From contig JAFCZU010000187.1 of the NCBI GenBank assembly GCA_019314185.1, positions 1 to 6,582 of the forward strand: a DNA stretch of 6,582 bases. The letters are read 5' to 3'. The notes beneath the pieces were generated by a model, which saw nothing but the letters and a program-made list of their open reading frames with translations, was not told the origin of the DNA and did not search any database. The position numbers and the translations under genes are program-made. Of the stretch, positions 1 through 6,582 are shown in pieces. The DNA comes from Deltaproteobacteria bacterium (lineage in GTDB: Bacteria; Desulfobacterota; Desulfobacteria; Desulfobacterales; ETH-SRB1). Numbering within the stretch: the first letter of the stretch is position 1; every line of letters begins with the position of its first letter.

Positions 1-1665
1 ATAAAACCTGACGAAGCATTTTACATCCCATGCTGCCATGACTATCCGGATGTTCCGGATCAACTTGATCTTACAGATGTTTTAACTTTGATAAAACCTG
101 TGCTTGAAAACCCGGCCATTAAAAAAATCGGTCAGAACATAAAATATGACTGGATAGTCTTTGCGCGTCACGGAATAAACCTTGCAGGAGTGATGTTTGA
201 TACAATGCTGGCCTCCTATCTTCTCAATCCATCAAAACGCGCGCATAATCTTGATCAGATAGCTCTTGATTTTCTTGATCACAGGACAATTACATATAAA
301 GAGGTTGTGGGCACAGGCGGTAAATCCTCCGGTTTTGCCGGAGTTCCTCTGAAAAAAGCAGCGCCATATGCTTGCGAAGACGCAGATGTTACGCTTATGG
401 CTTACAATGTATTGAAACCGATGCTTAAAGAGGCAGGCCTTACAGAGCTTTTTGAAAAGGTGGAATTGCCGCTTGTTCCTGTTTTAATGAAGATGGAAAT
501 GACAGGAATATGCGTGGACGAAGAAAAGCTCAGATCTCTTTCAAAATCCTTTGAGCATCAGCTTGAAGTGCTTAAGGACAGCATATATTCAATTGCAGGA
601 GAAGAATTTAACATCAACTCATCGCAGCAGCTTGGCCGGATACTTTTTGAAAAGCTCAATCTGCCGACACAGAAAAAAACTAAAAAAAAGACAGGCTATT
701 CCACTGATGTTGATGTTTTAACCGTGCTTGCAGACAAGCATGAACTGCCTGCCTTGATCTTAAGATACAGGACTCTGTCAAAGCTGAAATCAACATATAC
801 CGATGCCCTGCTTGAACTTGTTCATCCTGAAACAAAACGGATACATACCTCTTTTAATCAAACTGTTACCGCTACAGGCCGTCTCAGCAGCTCCAACCCG
901 AACCTTCAAAACATTCCTATCCGCACAAATGAAGGCAGGGAAATCCGCAAAGCATTCATCCCTGAAAAAGGGTGGTCTATGCTTTCAGCCGATTACTCGC
1001 AGATTGAACTCCGCATTTTGGCCCATTATTCCGATGACCAGATTCTGATAAAGGCTTTCAAGGATGATGAGGATATTCATACACGTACGGCGGCCGAAGT
1101 GTTTCAGGTTTTTCCTTCTTTTATTACTTCTGAATTAAGACAGCAGGCCAAGGTTATAAACTTTGGAATTGTGTACGGCATGAGCGCTTATGGTTTGTCG
1201 AAAGAACTTGGCATAAGCCGGAAGATGGCGACAACATATATAGAAAACTATTTTGCAAGATATAAAGGGGTTAAAGAATTTATTGATCGCACAATAGAAG
1301 ATGCAAGACAAACAAAGAAAACCTCCACTCTGTCAGGCCGCATCCGTTTTCTGCCTGATATCAACAGCTCTAACAAAAACGTGCGCGAATTTGCCGAAAG
1401 AACGGCGGTCAATACTCCTATTCAGGGAACAGCCGCAGACCTTATAAAAATAGCGATGATAAATGTGGATTCCGCGTTAAGGGAAAGAAATCTTAAATCA
1501 GCGATGCTTCTTTCCGTGCATGACGAAATCGTTTTTGAAGTCCCTCCTGATGAAATCAGTTTGGTTCAAGAATTAGTCAAAAACATCATGGAAGGGGTTT
1601 GGGACCTTAAAGTGCCCCTGAAGGTAAACATTGCATCCGGCGCCAACTGGGCGGAAGCGCATTAG
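1..1665 (+). CDS. polA: DNA polymerase I, C-terminal ~60% (5' end outside window)
   Basis: Family A DNA polymerase used in repair and Okazaki-fragment processing. The frame is open from base 1, so the gene enters from the left. The TTG at 88 is internal, not the start. The 554 residues seen compare with about 900 for the usual enzyme; any 5'-nuclease domain and exonuclease motif I (DxE) lie off-window. Numbering from base 1: proofreading exonuclease motif II is GQNIKYD (Asp at 148-150, E. coli D424) and motif III is YACED (Tyr 367-369, Asp 379-381, E. coli Y497/D501), so proofreading looks intact. The polymerase domain has TATGRLSSSNPNLQNIP (Arg 880-882), motif A DYSQIEL (catalytic Asp 991-993), the O-helix RQQAKVINFGIVYG (Phe 1162-1164, the residue that disfavours dideoxynucleotides) and motif C VHDE (catalytic Asp 1522-1524). 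It ends in the usual GANWAEAH, stop TAG. It converges on trpA with an 86 bp gap and no clear terminator. Confidence 0.97.
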   Translation: MKPDEAFYIPCCHDYPDVPDQLDLTDVLTLIKPVLENPAIKKIGQNIKYDWIVFARHGINLAGVMFDTMLASYLLNPSKRAHNLDQIALDFLDHRTITYKEVVGTGGKSSGFAGVPLKKAAPYACEDADVTLMAYNVLKPMLKEAGLTELFEKVELPLVPVLMKMEMTGICVDEEKLRSLSKSFEHQLEVLKDSIYSIAGEEFNINSSQQLGRILFEKLNLPTQKKTKKKTGYSTDVDVLTVLADKHELPALILRYRTLSKLKSTYTDALLELVHPETKRIHTSFNQTVTATGRLSSSNPNLQNIPIRTNEGREIRKAFIPEKGWSMLSADYSQIELRILAHYSDDQILIKAFKDDEDIHTRTAAEVFQVFPSFITSELRQQAKVINFGIVYGMSAYGLSKELGISRKMATTYIENYFARYKGVKEFIDRTIEDARQTKKTSTLSGRIRFLPDINSSNKNVREFAERTAVNTPIQGTAADLIKIAMINVDSALRERNLKSAMLLSVHDEIVFEVPPDEISLVQELVKNIMEGVWDLKVPLKVNIASGANWAEAH

Positions 1666-1751
1666 ATGCTTGCCTGAAAAGACAACTTGAGATGAATCTC
1701 CAGGATCTTCATTGGCAAGACAGCAAATTGTTCGAGCAATGGTTTCAGGCG

Positions 1752-2552
1752 CTATTGCGATTTTGTTGCTCCTTTAAATTCAAGCACCTTATCTGCAAGA
1801 ATAGAAGCAAGATCGGGATCGTCAAGATTTTCTTCGATAATGCGTTCAAAGGCGCTGCCGATTACTATTCCGTCAGCTGCTGATGCTATGGCAGCAACAT
1901 CTTCAACTGTAGAAATTCCGAATCCTACACAGATGGGCAGCTTTGTTACTGAGCGAAGTGATTCGATTTTATCGTTTATATCTCCTGTGTCCAGGCCATC
2001 GCTTCCGGTTACCCCTGTTTTGGAAACAAGATATAGAAACCCTGATGCGTTTTTCGCGATATGAGCCATCCTGTCTAAGGGAGTTGTCGGCGCTATCAGA
2101 CGTATCAAGGCAAAATCCTTTTCTGTCCAGCAGGAGGTCATTTCATCAGATTCCTCAGGCGGCAGATCCACCACGAGAATACCGTCTGCCCCTGCTTTCA
2201 GCGCATCCCTGTAAAATGATTCCACGCCGTAAGAATAAATCGGATTGTAATAGCTGAAAAGAATAATCGGAATATCGGTTTCCATGCGAAGTTTGCGGGT
2301 CATTTCGAGAACTGCCACAAGATTTACAGCGTTCTGCAGAGCTCTTGATGATGAGCGTTGAATTACAGGGCCATCAGCAGTCGGATCTGAAAACGGAACC
2401 CCAAGTTCTAAAATATCCAGCCCGCTTTTGCACATGGCTGTAATTATATTTAAGGACTCGGAAATGTTCGGGTCCCCAGCGGTTAAAAATCCAACCAGCG
2501 CTTTTTCTTTTTTTTGTCTTAGGTCTTCAAAAGTTTTATCAATACGATTCAT
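1752..2552 (-). CDS. trpA: Tryptophan synthase alpha subunit
   Basis: Cleaves indole-3-glycerol phosphate to indole and glyceraldehyde 3-phosphate, and passes indole to TrpB in the cytoplasmic alpha2-beta2 complex. The 266 residues match the family's usual length. The TIM-barrel motifs are all visible: GFLTAGDP (residues 21-28), [15 protein letters not shown] (48-62) with catalytic Glu49 and Asp60 at the same numbers as in E. coli, FSYYNP after strand 4, the VDLPPEE loop, [10 protein letters not shown], and the phosphate-binding VGFGIS and GIVIGSA near the end. The ATG at 2550-2552 is supported by AAGGAGA (2563-2569) 10 bases upstream. It follows trpB in the same direction, but with 154 bp between them instead of the usual tight or overlapping junction. 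The gap holds a repeat element and a hairpin covering the ribosome binding site. It probably depends on the trpB transcript, as no clear promoter of its own is visible. Confidence 0.97.
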   Translation of the reverse strand: MNRIDKTFEDLRQKKEKALVGFLTAGDPNISESLNIITAMCKSGLDILELGVPFSDPTADGPVIQRSSSRALQNAVNLVAVLEMTRKLRMETDIPIILFSYYNPIYSYGVESFYRDALKAGADGILVVDLPPEESDEMTSCWTEKDFALIRLIAPTTPLDRMAHIAKNASGFLYLVSKTGVTGSDGLDTGDINDKIESLRSVTKLPICVGFGISTVEDVAAIASAADGIVIGSAFERIIEENLDDPDLASILADKVLEFKGATKSQ

Positions 2553-2558
2553 GATCGT

Positions 2559-2582
2559 TTAATCTCCTTAAAAAAGGATTAA
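2559..2582 (-). promoter_or_regulatory. trpA ribosome binding site inside a small hairpin
   Basis: On the minus strand the Shine-Dalgarno sequence AAGGAG (2564-2569) sits in the 3' arm of an inverted repeat. TTAA at 2559-2562 pairs with TTAA at 2579-2582, and TCCTT at 2565-2569 with AAGGA at 2574-2578, with a two-base bulge (2563-2564) and a four-base loop (2570-2573). In RNA this would cover the ribosome binding site of trpA. The stem is AU-rich, so it may be weak. The inverted repeat is seen directly; a regulatory role is inference. Confidence 0.45.
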
Positions 2583-2589
2583 GGTGTGC

Positions 2590-2640
2590 GGAGCGAAGCG
2601 ATTTCATCATTCGATGTTCGACGTTGGGCGTTCGATGTTC
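2590..2640. repeat. Intergenic repeat element, copy A (module plus 7-base repeats)
   Basis: This element lies in the trpB-trpA gap. Reading the plus strand it starts with GGAGCGAAGCGA (2590-2601), which holds the tandem pentamer AGCGA twice. Next comes TTCATCATTC (2603-2612), overlapping four 7-base units starting at 2610, 2617, 2624 and 2631 and a partial fifth (TTC, 2638-2640). The consensus is TTCGAYG; the unit at 2624 is the most divergent (TTGGGCG). Both the 12-base module and the 10-base TTCATCATTC recur exactly at 6506-6517 and 6526-6535 in the same orientation. There is no transposase and no terminal inverted repeat, so this looks like a dispersed non-coding repeat. An A8 run (2641-2648) follows directly. 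Confidence 0.75.
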
Positions 2641-2706
2641 AAAAAAAATCACTCATATCTTATCATACCGAATTCATTAGGCATAAAATGGAAATTCCTA
2701 TATTAT

Positions 2707-3930
2707 TTAATTATAGGCTGAAACAATGTCAAGATCCTTATCTCCTCTTCCAGAAAGATTTACTACGATAATCTCGTTTACAGGCCTGCGTTTAGCCTCC
2801 ACCATTGCATAGGCAACCGCGTGGGAACTTTCCAGCGCTGGAATGATTCCTTCCAAAACACATAGTGTATGAAATGCTTCCAATGCCTGTTCATCATTTA
2901 TGGAAACATACCGCACCCTGTTTAAATCTTTTAATAAGGAATGTTCAGGGCCGACACCGGGATAATCAAGTCCGGCTGAGATTGAATGAGCTTCCTGAAT
3001 TTGGCCGTTTTTATCTTGAAGCACGTAGGATTTAGAACCATGCAGCACGCCGATCGAACCTTCTCCAAGGGTTGCCGCATGTTTTCCGGTTTCAATGCCT
3101 CTTCCCGCGGCTTCGACTCCAACCATTTCCAAAGAATCGTTCATAAAAGCATAAAAAAGCCCCATTGCATTACTTCCTCCACCAACACAGCCTATCAGCA
3201 TATTGGGAAGGCCGCCTGTTCTTTTGAGAATCTGCTTCCGTGTTTCATCCCCGATTACTTTTTGAAACTCTCTGACCATTACAGGATAGGGATGAGGTCC
3301 TGCAACCGAACCAATCACGTAAAAGGTGTCACGAACCGCCCCAACCCAGAAACGCATTGCTTCATTCATTGCGTCTTTAAGGGTCATCGTTCCTGAAGTT
3401 ACAGGTATAACTTCGGCTCCGAGAAGTTTCATCCGCTGGACATTTGCAGACTGTCTTTGTATGTCTTCTTCTCCCATAAATACCCTGCATTCCATTCCAA
3501 AAAGAGCGGCTGCCGTTGCCGTAGCCACACCGTGCTGACCGGCTCCTGTTTCGGCAATAAGTTTTTTTTTGCCCATACGTCGGGCCAGAAGGGCCTGGCC
3601 TAACGTATTGTTGATTTTATGAGCTCCGGTATGAACAAGATCTTCTCGCTTTAGATATATAAAAGCGCCGCCGATGTGTTCGCTTAACCGTTTAGCATAG
3701 AAAAGAGGGGTTGGACGGCCCGCGTAATTACGAAGCAGCCTTTTGAATTCATCCTGAAAACCCGGATCAGGAACTATTTTGTTATAGGCTTCATTCAATT
3801 CTAATAAAGCCGGCATCAGGGTTTCTCCAACATAACGTCCCCCGTAAGGACCAAAATGGCCGCTTAAATCAGGATATTCTCCTGCTTTGAATTGTTTAAT
3901 ATCTTGAGCAGATTTTTCTGTATTTCCCAT
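2707..3930 (-). CDS. trpB: Tryptophan synthase beta subunit
   Basis: PLP-dependent enzyme that condenses indole with L-serine to give L-tryptophan; it partners TrpA. Its 407 residues fit the standard TrpB1 class. Visible motifs: the N-terminal [11 protein letters not shown], the [10 protein letters not shown] segment, HTGAHKINN with the PLP Schiff-base Lys105 (Salmonella Lys87), AETGAGQHG with Glu127 (Salmonella Glu109), the PLP-phosphate loop GGGSNA (250-255), [13 protein letters not shown] carrying the mobile Asp, and the C-terminal LSGRGDKD. All key residues are present, so it should be active. The ATG start shares its A with the trpF TAA stop (TAATG), a junction that favours translational coupling. 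AAGGAG (3940-3945) lies nine bases upstream, inside the trpF coding region. Stop TAA at 2707-2709. Confidence 0.98.
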   Translation of the reverse strand: MGNTEKSAQDIKQFKAGEYPDLSGHFGPYGGRYVGETLMPALLELNEAYNKIVPDPGFQDEFKRLLRNYAGRPTPLFYAKRLSEHIGGAFIYLKREDLVHTGAHKINNTLGQALLARRMGKKKLIAETGAGQHGVATATAAALFGMECRVFMGEEDIQRQSANVQRMKLLGAEVIPVTSGTMTLKDAMNEAMRFWVGAVRDTFYVIGSVAGPHPYPVMVREFQKVIGDETRKQILKRTGGLPNMLIGCVGGGSNAMGLFYAFMNDSLEMVGVEAAGRGIETGKHAATLGEGSIGVLHGSKSYVLQDKNGQIQEAHSISAGLDYPGVGPEHSLLKDLNRVRYVSINDEQALEAFHTLCVLEGIIPALESSHAVAYAMVEAKRRPVNEIIVVNLSGRGDKDLDIVSAYN

Positions 3931-4637
3931 TAAAAAATTCTCCTTATATTTTTCCTGTCTGTTTTATCGAAACACCGCGATAGCGCATCAATAAATGACT
4001 TTACCTTGCCAAAATCCTTTCGTCCAGGTCCGGACTCAACACTGGAACTGACATCGACAGCATCCGGTGCGCTTGCGGTTACGGCATGAGCGATATTTTC
4101 AGGAGCAAGGCCACCTGCCAGGATAAACGGATATTGTTCGCCAAAATCACGCGCCTTTTCCCAGTTCCACTCAAGTGCATTGCCACCAGGAAGCCGGCCT
4201 TTGCCGCATTCCACCAGATATGCAGACGCTTTATAGTTTGCAGCATCTTCGATAGAGGGGCTGCTTTCTATAAAGAGGGCTTTAATCACCAGAAGATTTT
4301 CTTTGCAAAGACGATTCACAAGCTCCGGTGATTCACTGCCGTGCAACTGCACTGCCTTTAAATGACAGGTTTTGACTTTCTGCATGATATCAGAAAATGT
4401 TTCATTTACAAACACTCCAACCGTAATGACTCTGGAAGGCATAGCCACGCATATTTTTTTTGCCTGGTCATCGGTGACATGCCTGGAACTTAAAGGATAA
4501 AAAACACAGCCAATGGCATCTGCTCCAAGAGACACGCACTCCAACGCTTCTTCAACCCTTGTAAGGCCGCATACTTTGACCTGAGGCCTGCTGTTATTTT
4601 CTATTTTTTTGTCCAAGTTCATAGTTGATAAAAACAT
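3930..4637 (-). CDS. trpF: Phosphoribosylanthranilate isomerase
   Basis: Catalyses the Amadori rearrangement of N-(5'-phosphoribosyl)anthranilate to CdRP, the step before TrpC. The protein has 235 residues, against about 200-210 for most single-domain TrpF. A ~17-residue N-terminal extension and an extended C-terminus explain the difference. TIM-barrel motifs: VKVCGLTR with general-base Cys23 (Cys7 in Thermotoga maritima TrpF), [38 protein letters not shown] and [15 protein letters not shown]. Two departures stand out. The general-acid Asp126 of the Thermotoga enzyme aligns with Glu143 (4209-4211), and DVSSG reads DVSSS (Ser199, 4041-4043). The start is uncertain: ATG at 4637 gives a 12 bp gap to the upstream stop, ATG at 4622 would remove five residues, and neither has a strong Shine-Dalgarno. 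The frame is intact, so I expect a working enzyme. Confidence 0.95.
   Translation of the reverse strand: MFLSTMNLDKKIENNSRPQVKVCGLTRVEEALECVSLGADAIGCVFYPLSSRHVTDDQAKKICVAMPSRVITVGVFVNETFSDIMQKVKTCHLKAVQLHGSESPELVNRLCKENLLVIKALFIESSPSIEDAANYKASAYLVECGKGRLPGGNALEWNWEKARDFGEQYPFILAGGLAPENIAHAVTASAPDAVDVSSSVESGPGRKDFGKVKSFIDALSRCFDKTDRKNIRRIF
3940..3945 (-). promoter_or_regulatory. trpB Shine-Dalgarno site within trpF
   Basis: On the minus strand AAGGAG stands nine bases before the trpB ATG and within the last codons of trpF. Together with the TAATG stop/start overlap it fixes the trpB start and suggests that ribosomes ending trpF can restart on trpB. Confidence 0.8.
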
Positions 4638-4649
4638 CCGGTTCTTTTT

Positions 4650-6425
4650 TTACGATTTTTTATGTCGCACAAGAAAAAGGTATATATATCTTGGATCAAG
4701 ATCCTTTTTTAAGACATGCCCATATTCGCTTTCTATTTCACAGAATAAATTTTCCAGAGTTTGTCCCAGTCTTTGAGAAATATCATAATGCTTGATGCCT
4801 GCTTTTTCTGTAAGCCAGTCTAAAAAAGACTCTTTCATGGATATGTTTATTTTGTTCGATTTGCCTCTGTCCGATTCCGTGTCTGAGTTCAGGTCTGATT
4901 CCGGCAAATCGGTAAACAGGTCGTCGAACAATATCCCGAGTTCATCGATTGTAAGCGGTATAAGTTCATCTGAAAAACCCAGATAATTCCTGGCCCAGAG
5001 AGTCAGAATAAAATTTTTATATGTGAGCATCTTGCTGGAAAGCGGTTTAAACTCTATTGCCATCAAAGAAAAAAGATCGTCAAAGGCAATAATTTCATCT
5101 AATATATTTTCTGTTTTTTTAATGTCACTCATTGAAAAAAATTCCCTGTAAAGAACGCCTGTTTTATAATTGTCATAAAATAAGGGTTTTTTTATCAAGA
5201 GCCCGCCCAGCACACCGAACCAGGCTTCCCCCCAGAAACTTAAAAGCAGCCCCTGTTTTACAAACCAGCTTCTTGCGTGCCATTTTTCGGCACGCCATTT
5301 TAGCTCAAGAGCAAGACCGTAACCCAACCTGAAAATCTGAGAAAGGAGATATTTTTGCAGCAATACGGCGCAACGGTTTTTGTCAGGTTTCCGGTCTCCT
5401 CTCGTTAAAAGTTCGAGTCCTATGCTAATATATCCACACGCCTTTCTGACCACATTATTAAGCTCATTCTTGTCTCTTATCGGCTTTTGATCGGCAGATA
5501 TTATCTGGTTGGCCAGACCTGCAAATTCGGATTGTATCTGTCGTAAAACATTATCAGCTTCGATCATTTGCAGGCTATCGGTAAAAAGATTATTTTCTTT
5601 CAGCAACTTGATGGAATAAAAAGAAACCGGAAGGGTAGAATCCTGATTAGAGGTTACGGAAATATTCTTTGTGCTGCGTTTATCAAGAGCCTCGGGTTTT
5701 AAAGACTGATATATGCCGATTGCTTCATCAAATGGCAGAAATCCTTTTTCCGCCAGCCGGATATTTCGTAATCTGTAGGTTTCTTCTTCTGTTTCAGCAG
5801 GGATAACACTCGGGAATTCAAGTAATACCTTTTGATACGTAACGTGATCATAGGCTGCAAGACGATTGATAAATGTTGTAAAAAATTCTTCACGAATGTC
5901 TTCATCCGCATTTTTAAATTCCGGCAAATTGTCAGTATCAATTATCCTGACATAAAAAGTGTCATCATGTGTAAAAAAATCATCACCAAAATCTGATGGG
6001 TCCTGGTCATGTTCCCTTATTTTTACCTCAATGTTTTTAAACAGGCAAAATTCAATAAATTCGATTTTTTTATCCAGAAACCACTTAATGAAACGATTAG
6101 AGTCTGCCTTGAAAAGCAAATCAAGCCATTTAACAGCAGACTGAATATCAATTCTGTCCTTTTCCCATGCTTCTACATCAAGCATGTGTTCCCACTGTTT
6201 CGATGAAGCCAGAGACAACAGAGGCAGAGAATCTTTAAGCCCTATGTCATGTATGAGAAAATAAAGATCCTGTTCCGGGAATGAATGCACAACAGCGGCA
6301 GGATGTTTTGAATCTAAAATTTGTTCCAAAGCTCTGTCCGCCGGCAGAGAAAGTATTTCTTTTCTTTGCTCAAACAATTTTACCGCTCGTTCTATATCCT
6401 GTTTTGTCCGTATATCTTTATTCAT
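4650..6425 (-). CDS. Uncharacterised 591-residue protein, probably DUF6178 family
   Basis: Function unknown. From memory the sequence resembles the DUF6178 proteins of deltaproteobacteria; I could not search. There is no signal peptide and no convincing membrane segment, so it is probably cytoplasmic. The part around residues 24-95 (LPADRALEQILDSKHP..., then alternating hydrophobic helices ending MLDVEAWEKDRID) resembles the helical-repeat style of MgtE N-terminal domains, but only in general pattern. The middle is rich in aromatic and acidic helices. Residues 386-411 are Gly/Trp-rich (SFWGEAWFGVLGG) but carry charged residues. Residues 505-524 are a low-complexity acidic Ser/Asp linker, and the end is LDPRYIYLFLVRHKKS. 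No catalytic motif is evident. The ATG at 6423-6425 has no Shine-Dalgarno; the frame stays open upstream only to 6471 and has no other start codon. It lies 12 bp before trpF and is probably co-transcribed with trpFB(A). Confidence 0.88.
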   Translation of the reverse strand: MNKDIRTKQDIERAVKLFEQRKEILSLPADRALEQILDSKHPAAVVHSFPEQDLYFLIHDIGLKDSLPLLSLASSKQWEHMLDVEAWEKDRIDIQSAVKWLDLLFKADSNRFIKWFLDKKIEFIEFCLFKNIEVKIREHDQDPSDFGDDFFTHDDTFYVRIIDTDNLPEFKNADEDIREEFFTTFINRLAAYDHVTYQKVLLEFPSVIPAETEEETYRLRNIRLAEKGFLPFDEAIGIYQSLKPEALDKRSTKNISVTSNQDSTLPVSFYSIKLLKENNLFTDSLQMIEADNVLRQIQSEFAGLANQIISADQKPIRDKNELNNVVRKACGYISIGLELLTRGDRKPDKNRCAVLLQKYLLSQIFRLGYGLALELKWRAEKWHARSWFVKQGLLLSFWGEAWFGVLGGLLIKKPLFYDNYKTGVLYREFFSMSDIKKTENILDEIIAFDDLFSLMAIEFKPLSSKMLTYKNFILTLWARNYLGFSDELIPLTIDELGILFDDLFTDLPESDLNSDTESDRGKSNKINISMKESFLDWLTEKAGIKHYDISQRLGQTLENLFCEIESEYGHVLKKDLDPRYIYLFLVRHKKS

Positions 6426-6431
6426 GGTTTT

Positions 6432-6459
6432 TATGATTGTTGATTTATGATTGTTGATT
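6432..6459. repeat. 7-base tandem repeat next to the DUF6178-type start codon
   Basis: Two exact copies of the 14-mer TATGATTGTTGATT stand head to tail (6432-6445 and 6446-6459); each is two related 7-base units, TATGATT and GTTGATT. The tract begins seven bases upstream of the minus-strand ATG at 6425 and fills the place where a ribosome binding site would lie. Confidence 0.8.
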
Positions 6460-6460
6460 T

Positions 6461-6488
6461 TTCCAAGGGTTCAAGGTTCAAAGGTTGT
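6461..6488. repeat. Short degenerate 7-8-base repeat (GGTTCAA)
   Basis: GGTTCAA occurs twice in tandem (6468-6474, 6475-6481). It is flanked by degenerate copies TTCCAAG (6461-6467) and AGGTTGT (6482-6488) that slip by one base. This is a second repeat sequence of about the same period, directly beside the first. Confidence 0.6.
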
Positions 6489-6505
6489 TGTTTTTTCCAA
6501 ATTAA

Positions 6506-6553
6506 GGAGCGAAGCGACAACAATATTCATCATTCAATGTTGAACGTTCATCC
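6506..6553. repeat. Intergenic repeat element, copy B (same module as 2590-2640)
   Basis: GGAGCGAAGCGA (6506-6517) and TTCATCATTC (6526-6535) match copy A exactly and in the same order and orientation. The spacer is seven bases longer than in copy A (8 bases against 1). It runs into degenerate 7-base units of the TTCAATG type starting at 6533, 6540 and 6547. ATTAAGG also precedes the module in both places, overlapping its first two G's here and separated by inserted bases in copy A. Like copy A it lies upstream of a minus-strand gene. Confidence 0.7.
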
Positions 6554-6559
6554 CTTTTC

Positions 6560-6582
6560 CCTCCGACCCCTGACTTCTGACC
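6560..6582. repeat. 7-base repeat of CYYCTGA type, running off the window
   Basis: Units CCTCCGA (6560-6566), CCCCTGA (6567-6573) and CTTCTGA (6574-6580), then CC at the edge, show a clear 7-base period with substitutions. The tract may continue beyond the window. It is one of four repeat types in the 157 bp upstream of the DUF6178-type gene. Confidence 0.55.

Noticed and set aside
386..420. Not used as polA start: TTG at 88 or other internal start codons in the polA frame.
   Set aside because: The frame is open to base 1 and upstream residues continue the exonuclease domain, so the gene simply enters from the left.
1668..1719. Possible terminator between polA and trpA: CTTGCC (1669-1674) pairs with GGCAAG (1714-1719), with an inner GATGAA/TTCATT stem.
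   Set aside because: The loop is long and asymmetric, and no T-run follows on either strand, so it does not look like an intrinsic terminator.
1734..1773. Inverted repeat GAGCAA/TTGCTC around the trpA stop codon.
   Set aside because: Only six pairs, a loop of over 25 bases, partly within coding sequence, and no T-run after it.
2641..2648. T8 run on the minus strand after trpB, as a possible terminator before trpA.
   Set aside because: No stable GC-rich stem precedes it in the direction of transcription, and it would cut trpA off from its operon.
2649..2684. 11-codon minus-strand reading frame in the trpB-trpA gap (MPNEFGMIRYE) with AGGAA ten bases upstream.
   Set aside because: Too short to support from sequence alone; the Shine-Dalgarno is weak and nothing shows that it is conserved.
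2986..3396. 136-codon plus-strand frame opposite trpB, and similar frames opposite or within the other genes.
   Set aside because: They lie wholly inside genes with strong family motifs and show no recognisable motif themselves; they are by-products of the real coding frames.
6440..6480. Minus-strand sigma-70-like promoter using TTGAAC as a -35 box.
   Set aside because: TTGAAC lies in the GGTTCAA repeats, and the hexamer 17 bases downstream is a poor -10 match, so this is not better than chance.
6426..6582. Tryptophan leader peptide or attenuator upstream of the minus-strand operon.
   Set aside because: The short minus-strand frames that I traced have no run of Trp codons, and no competing hairpins with a T-run are visible. 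The true operon start may lie outside the window.

Overview
The window looks like ordinary core chromosome from a sulfate-reducer-type deltaproteobacterium (Desulfobacterota, probably near Desulfobacterales). This rests on recognising the uncharacterised 591-residue protein as probable DUF6178, a family I associate with that group. Two further hints are moderately AT-rich coding sequence and intergenic tracts of 7-base tandem repeats next to a 'GGAGCGAAGCGA' module, a style I remember from such genomes. The assignment is inference; there is no rRNA or other marker gene here.

Layout: the plus strand carries the 3' part of polA (1-1665), open to the left edge of the window, so its 5' end is missing. 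Convergent to it, on the minus strand from right to left, lie the probable DUF6178 gene (6425-4650), trpF (4637-3930), trpB (3930-2707) and trpA (2552-1752). The first three are packed like an operon: 12 bp between the first and trpF, and a 1-base stop/start overlap between trpF and trpB. trpB and trpA are instead separated by 154 bp holding a repeat element. The polA-trpA convergent gap is 86 bp with no convincing terminator. The right-hand 157 bp (6426-6582) has no gene and is largely 7-base-period repeats.

Function: TrpF, TrpB and TrpA act in the last part of tryptophan synthesis. TrpF isomerises phosphoribosylanthranilate. After the TrpC step, which is not in the window, TrpA and TrpB form tryptophan synthase, converting indole-glycerol phosphate and serine to tryptophan through channelled indole. 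trpE, trpG, trpD and trpC are not seen. The DUF6178 gene has no known link to tryptophan; it may only share the transcript.

Points most worth a second look: (1) several tracts of different sequence that all have a 7-base period, two of them attached to the same conserved module and both upstream of minus-strand genes; (2) one of these elements splitting trpB from trpA, next to a hairpin that would cover the trpA ribosome binding site; (3) a TrpF with Glu where the catalytic general acid is normally Asp, and Ser in the usual DVSSG motif; (4) the unknown DUF6178-type gene at the head of trpFBA, with no Shine-Dalgarno sequence. I see no mobile element, CRISPR array, RNA gene, defence system or convincing new multi-gene system.
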